Counted from the first letter of the stretch, positions 37,286-47,077 are shown. The stretch: DNA of 64,000 bases from G965216255 sp965216255 (GCA_965216255.1 OZ244148.1:3286001-3350000); one strand, 5' to 3'. Numbers and translations are program-made. The notes: generated from the letters alone by a model not told the origin.

Positions 37286-38395
37286 TCACCAACGCCACCT
37301 GAAGGCATCGATGTTAACCGTGGGGGGCAGCCCTGCGGCCAGTTGTGCCAGGGTCTCACCGACTGCCGAGGAGGCCTTGAAGCCGTGACCTGAGCAGGCG
37401 CTGGCGACGGCAACCTGGGGATGCGGTGCATCAATGAAATAGTGTTTGTCTGGCGTGTTGGTGTAAAGGCATACGGCGGCGTGGGTGCCTACGCCCACTG
37501 CGTCCGGCAGAAGCCTGCTGAGCGCCTCGGATGTCGCCGCCTTGTCAGCGGCCGAAATATTTCTGTCAATGTCACGGGGATGCCGAATCAATTTCCCTGA
37601 ATAATGCAGTCCAGCCTTTACGCCTCGTCCCAGATTCGGGACGCCATACAAAAGCCCGCCTTCTTCGAATTCGTACATGAATACGGGGCATGAATCGGGC
37701 TCGAAGTCCCGGATCCGAGCACGGGGCTGGAACCAGGTGTTGGTGACGCGCTCAATCTGCAGGAGGGGCCCAAGTTTGGGGACAAGGTCGGCAATCCATG
37801 CCCCCGCGCACAGGACTAGCCGGTCAGCCAAATGGGTGCGTCGGCTCGTGACGACGCGGAAGCCCGATCCGTCCGGTGCCCAGGATACGACTGTTTCTCC
37901 CAGGTCAACAGCGGCACCTGCACGCTCAGCCAATGCCAGATGGGCTGCGACGCACCGCTCAGGTCTCAAGAACCCCGCTTCTGCGTCAAATAACGCTACG
38001 AATTCGTCAGGGACGCGGAACGCCGGCCAAGTCCTGCGTACGCACTGGGCTGTCATTCGTTCATGGGCCGAGCCCATCAGTTCGGCGCTGTGCTGTGCTG
38101 CTCTGATGAATTCACTTTCGGAATGGCCAATGTTCAGTCCGCCGCACAAATTGACCAATTCTTCGCTCCATTCCTCGTCCAGCGCGTGCCACAGCTCATA
38201 GGCACGGCGCAGTAGGGGCAGGTATTGGCTACCCTCTGCATAGGCCTTGCGAATAATGCGGCTGCCACCATGTGTGGATCCCAGGGTATGGGGTGGAGCT
38301 AAACGGTCTATACCGCGTGCCTTGATACCCATCCGCGTCAGGTGGTACAGGGCTGCACTGCCAACGGCACCTAGGCCAACAACGATGGTGTTCAA
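37286..38395 (-). CDS. solA: Sarcosine/N-methyl-tryptophan oxidase-like flavoprotein
   Basis: This 369-residue FAD-dependent amine oxidase has a dinucleotide fold GLGAVGSAALYHLTRMG at the N-terminus. The FAD-binding block GSTHGGSRIIRKAY is typical of monomeric sarcosine oxidases. Cys309 in AAVCLYTNTPDKHYFID is at the place where FAD is covalently attached in MSOX. Such enzymes demethylate N-methyl amino acids, releasing formaldehyde and H2O2. It sits inside a cell-wall/translation gene run, with rodA 25 bases upstream, so its role there is unclear. The name solA is by similarity; sarcosine and N-methyltryptophan are both possible substrates. Confidence 0.85.
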   Translation of the reverse strand: MNTIVVGLGAVGSAALYHLTRMGIKARGIDRLAPPHTLGSTHGGSRIIRKAYAEGSQYLPLLRRAYELWHALDEEWSEELVNLCGGLNIGHSESEFIRAAQHSAELMGSAHERMTAQCVRRTWPAFRVPDEFVALFDAEAGFLRPERCVAAHLALAERAGAAVDLGETVVSWAPDGSGFRVVTSRRTHLADRLVLCAGAWIADLVPKLGPLLQIERVTNTWFQPRARIRDFEPDSCPVFMYEFEEGGLLYGVPNLGRGVKAGLHYSGKLIRHPRDIDRNISAADKAATSEALSRLLPDAVGVGTHAAVCLYTNTPDKHYFIDAPHPQVAVASACSGHGFKASSAVGETLAQLAAGLPPTVNIDAFRWRW

Positions 38396-38420
38396 TTGCG
38401 CTTTCTTTTACCGTTGCCCG

Positions 38421-39728
38421 CTAAGGATAAGCCGAAGAGCCAACATAGCCGCCGTACATGCGGCTTCGCGGGTAGGCATGTACGGAATAGTCGTCACGAC
38501 GCATGAAAAGGGCAACGGTAATGGCCAGCATTGCCGTATTCGTAAGTAGTGCCGAGCCACCGTAGGAAAGGAATGGAAGCGGGATACCAATAACGGGTAG
38601 AAGGCCCAATACCATTCCTATGTTGATGAATACATGGATCATGTATACGCCGGCCGCGCCCGCGGCGACCATGGTGCCAAAGGGATGGCGAATCTGAGCG
38701 CCCATGCGCAGAATACGGTAGATGAAGGCAGTGAACAGGAGTATTACAAGAATGGCGCCAACGAATCCCCACTCTTCCCCGATCACCGAAAATATGAAGT
38801 CAGTAGACTGTTCTGGGATGTAGCGTCCCTGTGTTTGCGTGCCCTGCATGAAGCCCTGTCCGAACAGGCCGCCTGATCCGATGGCAGCCTTGGACTGGAC
38901 GAGGTGAAAGCCGACACCCTGGCGGAATTCCTCTGCCTCAGGACTCGCAAAAGACAAGATGCGGGCCACTTGGTGTGGCTGCAGTACCCGTTCCAATGCA
39001 TAGAGTGCCACGGCTGTCGTACCTCCATTGAATACTGCCCCAAGTCCCGCCAGGAGGATGTTTCTCGAGCGCCAGTAAAGCCATAGGCTAAAGACAATCG
39101 TAAAAACAACTGCGGCAGGCACCGAGATGATCGTCAGGTACCCCGCAATGGCCGGGGACCCGATAAGGACCAGGGCGTTGAGTGGGACTCCGCTCCAAAA
39201 AAGGTAAATGGGGATCAAACCGATGTAAACAAGGGCTGTCCCGGCATCGTTCTGCATCACGACCAACACGGCAGGCACCGCGATCAGGCCGATGATCGTA
39301 AGGATGTGGCCTGCACTAATTGCCGGTTCGCGGTGAGAGGCGATGAGTTGGGATACGGCCAATAGTACGCCGACCTTCGCAAGTTCCGATGACTGGAAAC
39401 CGAATGGCCCAACATATAGCCACGACTTGGCCCCACCCACCTCGCGTCCGAAAAAGAGCGCTGCAAGAAGCAGTAGCAGGCTGGCGGCATAAACGGGGAA
39501 CGCAAGAGATTGGTACCACTGTACTGGAATAAGTAGTGCAACAGTCAGCCCGCTTGCGCAAATGGCAAGCCAAAGGCACTGCCGTTCGAAATTCTGCTGA
39601 ACGCTCTCCAGCAGAAAATCCTCTGCCTGACCATGCGTGGCGCTGTAAATGGCCACAAGCCCCACAGAGACCAGTGCCATCCAGAGCAGAAGTACGCCAT
39701 AATCCAGGTTTCGATACCAGGTTCGCAT
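38421..39728 (-). CDS. rodA: Rod-shape peptidoglycan polymerase RodA
   Basis: SEDS-family glycosyltransferase that polymerises lipid II for side-wall elongation with PBP2. The 435 residues have about ten transmembrane helices. The conserved blocks are GGAKSWLYVGPFGFQSSELAK, MQNDAGTALVYIGL, and GQGFMQGTQTQGRYIPEQSTDFIF with EEWGFVGA, then PFLSYGGSAL near the C-terminus. It is translated 3 bases after its partner mrdA, the usual arrangement. Confidence 0.96.
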   Translation of the reverse strand: MRTWYRNLDYGVLLLWMALVSVGLVAIYSATHGQAEDFLLESVQQNFERQCLWLAICASGLTVALLIPVQWYQSLAFPVYAASLLLLLAALFFGREVGGAKSWLYVGPFGFQSSELAKVGVLLAVSQLIASHREPAISAGHILTIIGLIAVPAVLVVMQNDAGTALVYIGLIPIYLFWSGVPLNALVLIGSPAIAGYLTIISVPAAVVFTIVFSLWLYWRSRNILLAGLGAVFNGGTTAVALYALERVLQPHQVARILSFASPEAEEFRQGVGFHLVQSKAAIGSGGLFGQGFMQGTQTQGRYIPEQSTDFIFSVIGEEWGFVGAILVILLFTAFIYRILRMGAQIRHPFGTMVAAGAAGVYMIHVFINIGMVLGLLPVIGIPLPFLSYGGSALLTNTAMLAITVALFMRRDDYSVHAYPRSRMYGGYVGSSAYP

Positions 39729-39731
39729 GGA

Positions 39732-41561
39732 CTAGTCAGGCAGGACTTGGCTCTTGGCCCCGAGGGCCCGATCCCATCGGACCTGTGGGGAAAAAGGCAT
39801 ATTGCCCGTCAGAAATCGCTCGGCCAGGAGACTGGCGATGGGTGCGGCGCACCAGGCTCCCTGCCCCGCGTTTTCGCACTGCACCGCCAGGGCGATCTTC
39901 GGATCGTCGAAAGGCGCAAACATCACGAACACTGAATGGTCCGTCATGCCCCGGGATGCCTGCGCTGTTCCCGTCTTGCCGCCGGTCGGGATGCCTGGGA
40001 TTTGTGCCATGCGCCCCGATCCCTGCTCCATGACCATGCGCATTCCGTGACGAACCGCGTCGAAATATTCTTCGGCGATGGGGATCTCTTCTGAACTCCC
40101 GGCCAATGGCGGCACGACGCGCTCTCCTGTGTCGGGGCGCTCGAGATAGGTGACCAGATGCGGCGCATGCAGTCTGCCTTTTGAAGCGATTGCAGCCGTA
40201 TACCTTGCCAGCTGCAAAGGAGTAACCCCCATGTCGCCCTGACCTATGCCCAGGTTCATCACCGTGCCAATGCCCCAGGCCGGATCCTTGGCATCGAAGT
40301 ACGCCGAATCCGGGATTAGTCCGGCCGTTTGCTCCCGAATATCCGTGGGAGCCTTAACGCCGAAACCGAATAACTGCGCATACTGTCCAAAGCCGGCGAG
40401 GTCCATGCGCCTGGCAAGCTCGAAAAAGAACGTGTTGCAGGAATTCTGCAACGCCTGAAGCAGGTTCTGCTCGCCGTGCCTGCCCAAGCACCGAAATATG
40501 CGCCCTCCTCCGATGGGGTGATATCCAGGGCAGAATATGGTACTATTGGCCCCCTCAAGGCCAATCAGGCTTTCGGACAGGGCCATCAGGGCCATGAATG
40601 GCTTCCAAGTGGACCCGGGAGACATCAGGTTCATCGTGGCCCGGTTGTACAAGGGCTTTTCCGCGCTAGTTGTGAGATACTTCCACGTGGAATCCTCCAG
40701 CGGTTTCGAAAAGGTGGACGGTGCGAAGTCCGGTACGCTTACCATGGCGATAATGCCGCCCGTCTTAACGTCGAGCGCTATCACGGCACCTCGCTTGTTC
40801 ACAAACAGAGATTCGGCAAGGGCCTGCATACCGTCGTCCATGGCGAGGTGAATGTCCGCGCCACTCTGGGGTGCAAGGTCTTCCGTTGCGTCCAGATACG
40901 AGCGCTGGATTATCCCGTGTATATTTATGACCTTCAGAGCGCTGCCGGGCACGCCGCGCAGATTCGGCTCGTATTCGCGTTCGACCCCGGTCTTGCCTAT
41001 CAAGTCACCAAGCCGATAGCCCGCTTCGTTGCCGGCCTGCCGTCGGCCGTTCAATTCCTGTTCGTCGATCTCACGCACATAGCCCAGGGCATGGGCCGCA
41101 TTTGATTTCCCTAAATACCGACGTTTCTGATTGATTTCTTCGCCTGCACCTGGAAGTCGGAATGCGTTTTCCTTGATCCGACTGTATGCGGCAAACCCTA
41201 CGTCGTGAAATGCCGGACTGGGTCGATAAGTGTTCCAATTCCGGGCTTCCGTCAGCCTGGCTGCTACCAAAGAATCTGTTACGCCCAGTAGCTCGGCCAG
41301 GAGTGGGGTATTGGAAGGGTCATAATAGCGCGGCGTGAGTGTAATGGTATACATGGGCACATTGTGAACCAGCAGCATGCCGTTGCGGTCGAAAATGGCG
41401 CCGCGTGCCGGAAGCACCCGCATGGTTCTGAGGGCATTGCCGCGCGATACTTCGGAGAATTCGTCCTTATTGATGATCTGCAGGTGAACCAACTGCATTC
41501 CCAGAATGGTGACTCCGGCGATAAGTACCCCCGTGAAAATGCCGAATCGCGATTCTCGCAT
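39732..41561 (-). CDS. mrdA: Penicillin-binding protein 2 (elongasome transpeptidase)
   Basis: A class B PBP of 609 residues that cross-links peptidoglycan during elongation. One N-terminal membrane anchor (IFTGVLIAGVTILGMQLVHLQ) is followed by the dimerisation domain with RGAIFDRNGMLLVHN. Catalytic motifs are STWKPF (Ser nucleophile and Lys), NSCNTFF (SxN) and GGKTGTAQ (KTG). It starts the minus-strand run mrdA-rodA-solA-argS-pheA-S9 peptidase. No mreBCD genes precede it, unlike in many bacteria. Confidence 0.96.
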   Translation of the reverse strand: MRESRFGIFTGVLIAGVTILGMQLVHLQIINKDEFSEVSRGNALRTMRVLPARGAIFDRNGMLLVHNVPMYTITLTPRYYDPSNTPLLAELLGVTDSLVAARLTEARNWNTYRPSPAFHDVGFAAYSRIKENAFRLPGAGEEINQKRRYLGKSNAAHALGYVREIDEQELNGRRQAGNEAGYRLGDLIGKTGVEREYEPNLRGVPGSALKVINIHGIIQRSYLDATEDLAPQSGADIHLAMDDGMQALAESLFVNKRGAVIALDVKTGGIIAMVSVPDFAPSTFSKPLEDSTWKYLTTSAEKPLYNRATMNLMSPGSTWKPFMALMALSESLIGLEGANSTIFCPGYHPIGGGRIFRCLGRHGEQNLLQALQNSCNTFFFELARRMDLAGFGQYAQLFGFGVKAPTDIREQTAGLIPDSAYFDAKDPAWGIGTVMNLGIGQGDMGVTPLQLARYTAAIASKGRLHAPHLVTYLERPDTGERVVPPLAGSSEEIPIAEEYFDAVRHGMRMVMEQGSGRMAQIPGIPTGGKTGTAQASRGMTDHSVFVMFAPFDDPKIALAVQCENAGQGAWCAAPIASLLAERFLTGNMPFSPQVRWDRALGAKSQVLPD

Positions 41562-41701
41562 GGCTGTACTCCCTATTTTTCCGAAATGAACGTAGAAATG
41601 GCTAGGTGCGGTTCCGTACGGAACACAATGGGCGATCTTTCATGCAAGACGTGGGTGGTTATCATGTTGGACGGTCTTCACACCTCAATTCGGTCATGCC
41701 C

Positions 41702-44700
41702 ATGCGCAATATAACTTGTCTGGCCGTGCTCACGCTGCTACTGGCTTGCGTCTCCGATGTCGCGGCTCAGGGCTTCGGACGCAATAAGGTACAGTACGAT
41801 TCATTTGATTTTCGCACGTTCCAAACCCCGCACTTTGAGTGGTACTATTATCCGGAAGAGAAGGCGGCCGTGCTGGATGCTGCGCGTATGGGTGAGCGGT
41901 GGTATCGGCGGCACTCCAGGACGTTCCTGCGGGAATTCTATGAACGCAAGCCGGTGATCTTCTATGCTAATGATGCGGACTTCCAGCAGACCAACACCAT
42001 CGGCGGCTTTCTTGGGCAAGGTACCGGCGGTGTTACTGAAAGCCTGAAGGAGCGCGTGATTATGCCGCTGACCGGTATCTATTCTGAGACGGATCACGTA
42101 CTCGGCCATGAGCTCGTCCACTCCTTCCAGTATGACATTGGCCTTGCACGCAACGACAGTTCGCGTTTTGCGCTCCAATTGCTTCCGTTGTGGCTCATAG
42201 AGGGGATGGCCGAATATTTCTCGGTGGGGCGGGAGGATGCCCACACAGCCATGTGGATGCGGGATGCGGCCCTGCGCGATGACCTGCCAACGATCGAACA
42301 GCTAACGAAAAGCAACAAATATTTCCCCTATCGATATGGACAGGCCTACCTTGCCTATATAGGTGGAAAGTATGGCGATGCTGCCGTCGCAAACCTGTTC
42401 AAGATGGGAGGCCGCACCGGCGTCGACACGGCCTTTGTGTACACGCTCGGCATCACAGCGGACTCCCTGTCCCGGGAGTGGGCAGGTGTTATCAAGGAGG
42501 CCTATTCACCGCTCATGACAGGGCGTGTGCATCCAGACAGTGTGGGCCGCCGTATTCTGGCGGCTGACATGAGCGGTGGAAATCTGAATATCGCGCCCGC
42601 TGTCAGCCCGGACGGCCAGTACGTTGCGTATTTGTCTGAACGCGATGTATTTAATATGAATCTGTTTATTGCGGATGCGGAGACCGGCAAGACGATTCGG
42701 AAATTGCAGGCGACAAATAGAAATCCACATTTTGACAATATCCGTTTCATCAACTCGGCGGGTTCGTGGTCCCCTGATGGACGCAAATTTGCCTTTGTAA
42801 CGTTTTCCCAGGGCGACAACGAGCTTTCCATTTGGGATCTGGACTCGGGCAATATTGAGCGTCGGATAAGTATTGACGGCGTCAGTGCGCTAAGTAGTCC
42901 CGCATGGTCCCCCGACGGGGGCACCATCGCCTTTTCCGGAATTGACGGAGGGATCAGCGACCTATACGTGCTTGATCTTGCCTCCGGCGGAGTGCGACAA
43001 CTCACGGCCGACCCGTATGCCGACCTGCATCCGGCGTGGTCTCCGGACGGGGGCACCATCGCCGTGATTAGCGACCGGGGGCCCGGCGGCACGAATTTCG
43101 AGGCACTCTCATTTGTGCCGCCGCGCCTGTCACTCATTGATGTCCAGACAGGGGAGCACCGTGGTATTCGGCCCTTTGCCCGCGGCAAACACATCAATCC
43201 GCAGTTCTCTCCAGATGGCCGCAGTTTGTTCTTCATCAGCGATCAGGACGGGTTTTCGGATGTGTATCGCTACGAGCTGGTTTCTCGGGAAGTTCGGCGT
43301 GTAACGCGGCTCAAGACTGGCGTAAGCGGCATAACGGCCATCTCGCCCGCCATGTCGGTTGCAGCGCAGAACGGGCGGATGCTGTTTTCTGTTTTCACCG
43401 ATGGCAAATATACCGTGGTTGGACTGGAGGAAGACGAGATCACGGGTACCCCCGTTGAGGAAGCTACGGACGAAACTGTTCTTGCGAGTATTCTGCCTCC
43501 GATCAGTGCCTATCGGGAAGGACTAGTGTCCGACTATCTTTCGGATCCTTTAACCGGTCTGCCCCCGGTGGAATCGGTTCGGGAAGAAGACTATGACGGG
43601 CGGCTGCGCCTTGACTACGTCGCCCCGCCGTCGGTCGGTGTGTCTGTTGGCGGACTGTACGGCAGCGGATTGGCAGGTGGTGTGGGCTTTTATTTTAGTG
43701 ACATGTTGGGCAACCGCAACCTGACTCTTGTTGCGCAGGCCAACGGCACATTCAAGGACGTGGGAGGCCAGGCTGTATATATGAATCGCGGAAAGCGGTT
43801 CAACTACGGAGGCGCCGTTGGCCACATCCCCTTGCTTTACGGGGGGGCATATCCCGCGTTGGACGGGTTTGGTAACTATGTGATCAATGACATTCGCTAC
43901 CGCATTTACATGGATCAGGCCGTGGCTGTCGGCGCGTATCCGTTTTCCACGACGCGGCGCGCTGAGGTCTTTGGCGGATTCACCAGATACGGGTTCGACT
44001 ATGAATTACTGCGGTATACCTACGGCCCCTTCGGCGGTGGAGGGCGCAACAAGATTAAGGCAGAGAAGTGTTCGGCGCTCGCACCGGAAGATTCCGGAAG
44101 GAATTTCTGTGAACCGGACGCGGAGTACTTCTTCCAGGCCGGCATTGCATACGTAGGCGATTTCTCGAACTTTGGCTTCACGTCTCCCTTGCAGGGCGGA
44201 CGGTATCGCCTCGAAGTGGCGCCCCGCATTGGCACCAATACGTTTGTCGGTGTACTGGCGGACTATCGCCGATACTTCTTTCTGCGCCCCGTGACATTTG
44301 CCATCCGGGGTTTGCATGTCGGCAACTACGGGGCGCACGAGGACGACGTTTTTGCCAGGGAATATCTTGGATATTGGTATTCCCCCGGTTTTGTGCGCGG
44401 CTACAGCGTAAATTCGTTCGAATTGGAATTAGAATGTCCGCCTGGAGAGGTGGATCCCAAGTGCACGGTATATTCGCGGCTCTTTGGAACCCGCACTGCT
44501 GCCGCCAGCGTGGAATTCAGGTTACCGGTCCTGGGGACCGAGGCCTTGGGCCTCATAAATTTCCCCTATCTGCCACTTGAATTGACCGGCTTCGCGGATG
44601 CGGGCCTCGCATGGACGAAAGAAGAAAGGTTTCTGGACCTCCTGAAGTTCGAACGGGACGCCATTGGGCGCCTTCCGGTAGTCAGCGTCGGTACGTCTGC

Positions 44701-44809
44701 CAGATTCAATCTATTTGGGTACTTTGTTTTCGAGATATACTACGCGTATCCATTTCAACGACCCCAAAAGGGCGCCCACTTCGGCTTTCTGCTCGCGCCA
44801 GGCTGGTAA
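41702..44809 (+). CDS. Fusion of HExxH peptidase, TolB-like propeller and outer-membrane barrel
   Basis: A protein of about 1,035 residues with signal peptide (MRNITCLAVLTLLLACVSDVAAQ). Residues ~30-280 form a peptidase MA-like domain with HELVH (136-140) and a downstream EGMAEYF (Glu168), the layout of a gluzincin zinc peptidase. About 300-560 is a propeller with at least four repeats of the type WSPDGGTIAF/FSPDGRSLFF. From ~630 a barrel domain resembles outer-membrane proteins, with many aromatic strand ends and AHFGFLLAPGW at the very end. The propeller could recognise a substrate and the barrel could hold it in the outer membrane. The gene is on the opposite strand to the adjacent mrdA run. 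Function is unknown. The signal could also be a lipobox around Cys15. Confidence 0.8.
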   Translation: MRNITCLAVLTLLLACVSDVAAQGFGRNKVQYDSFDFRTFQTPHFEWYYYPEEKAAVLDAARMGERWYRRHSRTFLREFYERKPVIFYANDADFQQTNTIGGFLGQGTGGVTESLKERVIMPLTGIYSETDHVLGHELVHSFQYDIGLARNDSSRFALQLLPLWLIEGMAEYFSVGREDAHTAMWMRDAALRDDLPTIEQLTKSNKYFPYRYGQAYLAYIGGKYGDAAVANLFKMGGRTGVDTAFVYTLGITADSLSREWAGVIKEAYSPLMTGRVHPDSVGRRILAADMSGGNLNIAPAVSPDGQYVAYLSERDVFNMNLFIADAETGKTIRKLQATNRNPHFDNIRFINSAGSWSPDGRKFAFVTFSQGDNELSIWDLDSGNIERRISIDGVSALSSPAWSPDGGTIAFSGIDGGISDLYVLDLASGGVRQLTADPYADLHPAWSPDGGTIAVISDRGPGGTNFEALSFVPPRLSLIDVQTGEHRGIRPFARGKHINPQFSPDGRSLFFISDQDGFSDVYRYELVSREVRRVTRLKTGVSGITAISPAMSVAAQNGRMLFSVFTDGKYTVVGLEEDEITGTPVEEATDETVLASILPPISAYREGLVSDYLSDPLTGLPPVESVREEDYDGRLRLDYVAPPSVGVSVGGLYGSGLAGGVGFYFSDMLGNRNLTLVAQANGTFKDVGGQAVYMNRGKRFNYGGAVGHIPLLYGGAYPALDGFGNYVINDIRYRIYMDQAVAVGAYPFSTTRRAEVFGGFTRYGFDYELLRYTYGPFGGGGRNKIKAEKCSALAPEDSGRNFCEPDAEYFFQAGIAYVGDFSNFGFTSPLQGGRYRLEVAPRIGTNTFVGVLADYRRYFFLRPVTFAIRGLHVGNYGAHEDDVFAREYLGYWYSPGFVRGYSVNSFELELECPPGEVDPKCTVYSRLFGTRTAAASVEFRLPVLGTEALGLINFPYLPLELTGFADAGLAWTKEERFLDLLKFERDAIGRLPVVSVGTSARFNLFGYFVFEIYYAYPFQRPQKGAHFGFLLAPGW

Positions 44810-44908
44810 GTCGGCACCTACATGCGGTATGTGCGCTCCATCCCCGCCTGACTGGAAGACTAAGCTATCCCTGGGGCCTCTGTGGGTTGCACGATGGTAG
44901 CTGGGGGT

Positions 44909-46009
44909 ATGTATCATCGAATCAGGCCCTGGCTGTTTCGGCTTGACCCAGAAACAGCCCACATGGCCAGCATGGTGGCGGCTGGAATGGCGCAACGCAT
45001 GGCGTCGGGTATGCTGCAATCCGTATACTCCTACGGAAACGGAGCCCTCGGACAGCGCGTGTTAGGTTTGAGTTTCCCCAATCCTGTGGGACTGGCTGCG
45101 GGCTTTGACAAGAATGCAGTGCTGCTGCGCTTTTGGGAATTACTGGGGCTCGGCTTTGTGGAGGTGGGTTCCGTAACGGCTCGGGCCTCAAGAGGCAACA
45201 GAAAGCCCCGCATGTTCCGACTCGCGGAGGAGCGTGCCATCATCAATCGGATGGGCCTTCCGTGTCATGGCGCTGAGCGGGTTGCGCGTCGACTTCTGCG
45301 CCAGAAGAAGCGGCGCAAGATTCCTGTCGGTGTGAACCTCGCCAACACAAATGATCGGGGACTGGTAGGCACGGAGGCCATAGAGGATTTCCGGCTGAGC
45401 TTCCATTCGGTTGCGGCGCTGGCAGACTACGTAGTATTGAATATCTCGTGTCCCAATACAGTGGACGGCAAGACGTTTGAGGATGCCGAACAGCTTGATG
45501 CGCTACTGCATGTACTGTTTACGCAGCGCCGGTTGCAAAACCTGGCTGTGCCAATTCTCCTCAAATTGGCTCCGCCCACCACGCCCAAGGTTGTCTTCGA
45601 CAGCCAGATAGAGGAGATCATTGATGTGGGTATCCGGCACGGCATACAAGGGTTCGTAGCCAGCAATACTGCTTTGGACAGGCGGATGCTATCCATGCCG
45701 GAGAAGGAATTGAAACGCATTGGTCCCGGCGGACTCAGCGGGGCCCCGCTTGCCTCTCGGTCCCTCAGGCTAGTTCGCTATATCTACGGGCGGACCGAAG
45801 GAAAAATGCCCATAATTGGATCGGGAGGTGTTGATTCGGCAGCGGCCGCGTATGCCATGCTGCGGGCAGGCGCTTCTCTGATACAAGTTTACACGGGTCT
45901 GGTTTATGAAGGCCCGAGACTCGTGAGAAACGTAAAGGAAGGATTGGTTGCAATCTTCGAGCGTGACGGAGTGTCATCCATCCGCCAGATTGTAGGAGCC
46001 GATGCCTAG
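44909..46009 (+). CDS. pyrD: Dihydroorotate dehydrogenase, class 2-type
   Basis: It oxidises dihydroorotate to orotate in pyrimidine synthesis, probably passing electrons to quinone at the membrane. Start at 44909 (MYHRIRPWLFRLDPETAH) matches the class 2 N-terminal helices; the GGGGG run just before it may be the RBS, and ATG at 44882 or 44894 are alternatives. The barrel has FPNPVGLAAGFDKNA and VGSVTARASRGN. The FMN part is IGSGGVDSAAAAYAMLRAGA. The catalytic position reads NISCPNT, with Cys where class 2 enzymes usually have Ser. The end overlaps dtd by 4 bases on the opposite strand. Confidence 0.93.
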   Translation: MYHRIRPWLFRLDPETAHMASMVAAGMAQRMASGMLQSVYSYGNGALGQRVLGLSFPNPVGLAAGFDKNAVLLRFWELLGLGFVEVGSVTARASRGNRKPRMFRLAEERAIINRMGLPCHGAERVARRLLRQKKRRKIPVGVNLANTNDRGLVGTEAIEDFRLSFHSVAALADYVVLNISCPNTVDGKTFEDAEQLDALLHVLFTQRRLQNLAVPILLKLAPPTTPKVVFDSQIEEIIDVGIRHGIQGFVASNTALDRRMLSMPEKELKRIGPGGLSGAPLASRSLRLVRYIYGRTEGKMPIIGSGGVDSAAAAYAMLRAGASLIQVYTGLVYEGPRLVRNVKEGLVAIFERDGVSSIRQIVGADA

Positions 46010-46467
46010 ACAGATACGCAATTGGAGCGGCGTTCTATACTAACCGTCACGGGGCCATTGTTAAGCAGGCGAACCTCCATGAATGCACCAAATACGCCGG
46101 TAGCTACCGGTCGTTCGAGTAGCTGGCTGAGGTGGTGAATGAAGTGCAGGTAGTGCTGCTGCGCCAATTCCGGAGGTGCCGCGTGCGGGAAGGACGGGCG
46201 ATTCCCCTTGGCTGTGTCCGCATTCAGGGTGAACTGCGGAACTACGAGCGCTTCGCCGCCAGTCTGCTGGAGGGACAGGTTCATGCGCCGCCGTTCGTCC
46301 GGAAAGATCCGCAGCTTCGCACATTTTTGGGCTAGCCATTCGGCTTCGCGCTTTGTATCCGACTTCCGAACTCCGAGAAAGATCAGCAGCCCCGGGCCTA
46401 TGGCGCCTGAAACTTGCCCGAACACAGTAACGGAAGCTTCAGTTACGCGCTGGATCAGTGCAATCAT
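46006..46467 (-). CDS. dtd: D-aminoacyl-tRNA deacylase
   Basis: It hydrolyses D-amino acids from mischarged tRNA. The 153 residues start MIALIQRVTEASV. The central motif is VVPQFTLNAD (usually SQFTL), with catalytic Thr. The Gly-Pro pair is in NNGPVTVSIE, as in DTD1. LGVRKSDTKREAEWLAQKCAKLRIFPD and GNRPSFPHAA are conserved. It starts inside the 3' end of rdgB (29-base overlap), implying one transcript. Confidence 0.95.
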   Translation of the reverse strand: MIALIQRVTEASVTVFGQVSGAIGPGLLIFLGVRKSDTKREAEWLAQKCAKLRIFPDERRRMNLSLQQTGGEALVVPQFTLNADTAKGNRPSFPHAAPPELAQQHYLHFIHHLSQLLERPVATGVFGAFMEVRLLNNGPVTVSIERRSNCVSV

Positions 46468-47077
46468 GGGAAGCCTCGAGTCTTGTGCGCAAATAGTCCG
46501 AAAAGCTTCGCAGCGCCTTTCCCCGGTGGCTAAGCGCGTTTTTCTCGCTTGTAGTCAGTTCGGCGAATGAGCGCGAATGCCCCTCGGCGCAGAAGAGGGC
46601 GTCATACCCAAACCCCCCCGTACCTCGTTCAGCTAGCAGGATGCGTCCCCTACACGTGCCTACAAAGAATTGAAGGCCGACTGGCTCGGCAAAGGCCATG
46701 ACGGTTGTGAAGGAGGCAGAGCGGTCTGCTGTATTCTGGAGTTCGCGTAGCAGCAAGCTCCGGTTGGCTGCTGCGTCGCAATACGGGCCAGCGTAGCGGG
46801 CGGAATGGACTCCAGGGCGTCCGTGCAGGGCTGCCACGCTGAGGCCCGTGTCATCAGCGAGAGACGGCAGGCCGGATTGGGCGCAAAAGGCTGTGGCCTT
46901 TTTGGCCGCATTGCCGGCGAGAGTTACCGCAGATTCTTCTACTTGCGGGGCCTCTTCAATTTCTGAAGCCGAAAGGATTCGCACCGGGACGTGACATAGC
47001 AGTGCGCGCATCTCCGCTACTTTGCCGACATTGTGCGTGGCGAGCACAATGGTAAATGTGCGCTCTGCTGAGGCCAT
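46439..47077 (-). CDS. rdgB: XTP/dITP pyrophosphatase
   Basis: HAM1-type enzyme removing non-canonical purine triphosphates, 212 residues. The conserved start is IVLATHNVGKVAEMRALL. The metal site is SLADDTGLSVAALHGRPGVHSARYAG. The C-terminal block is GGFGYDALF and the end shows LSHRGKALRSF. The reading frame overlaps dtd by 29 bases. Confidence 0.96.
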   Translation of the reverse strand: MASAERTFTIVLATHNVGKVAEMRALLCHVPVRILSASEIEEAPQVEESAVTLAGNAAKKATAFCAQSGLPSLADDTGLSVAALHGRPGVHSARYAGPYCDAAANRSLLLRELQNTADRSASFTTVMAFAEPVGLQFFVGTCRGRILLAERGTGGFGYDALFCAEGHSRSFAELTTSEKNALSHRGKALRSFSDYLRTRLEASHDCTDPARN

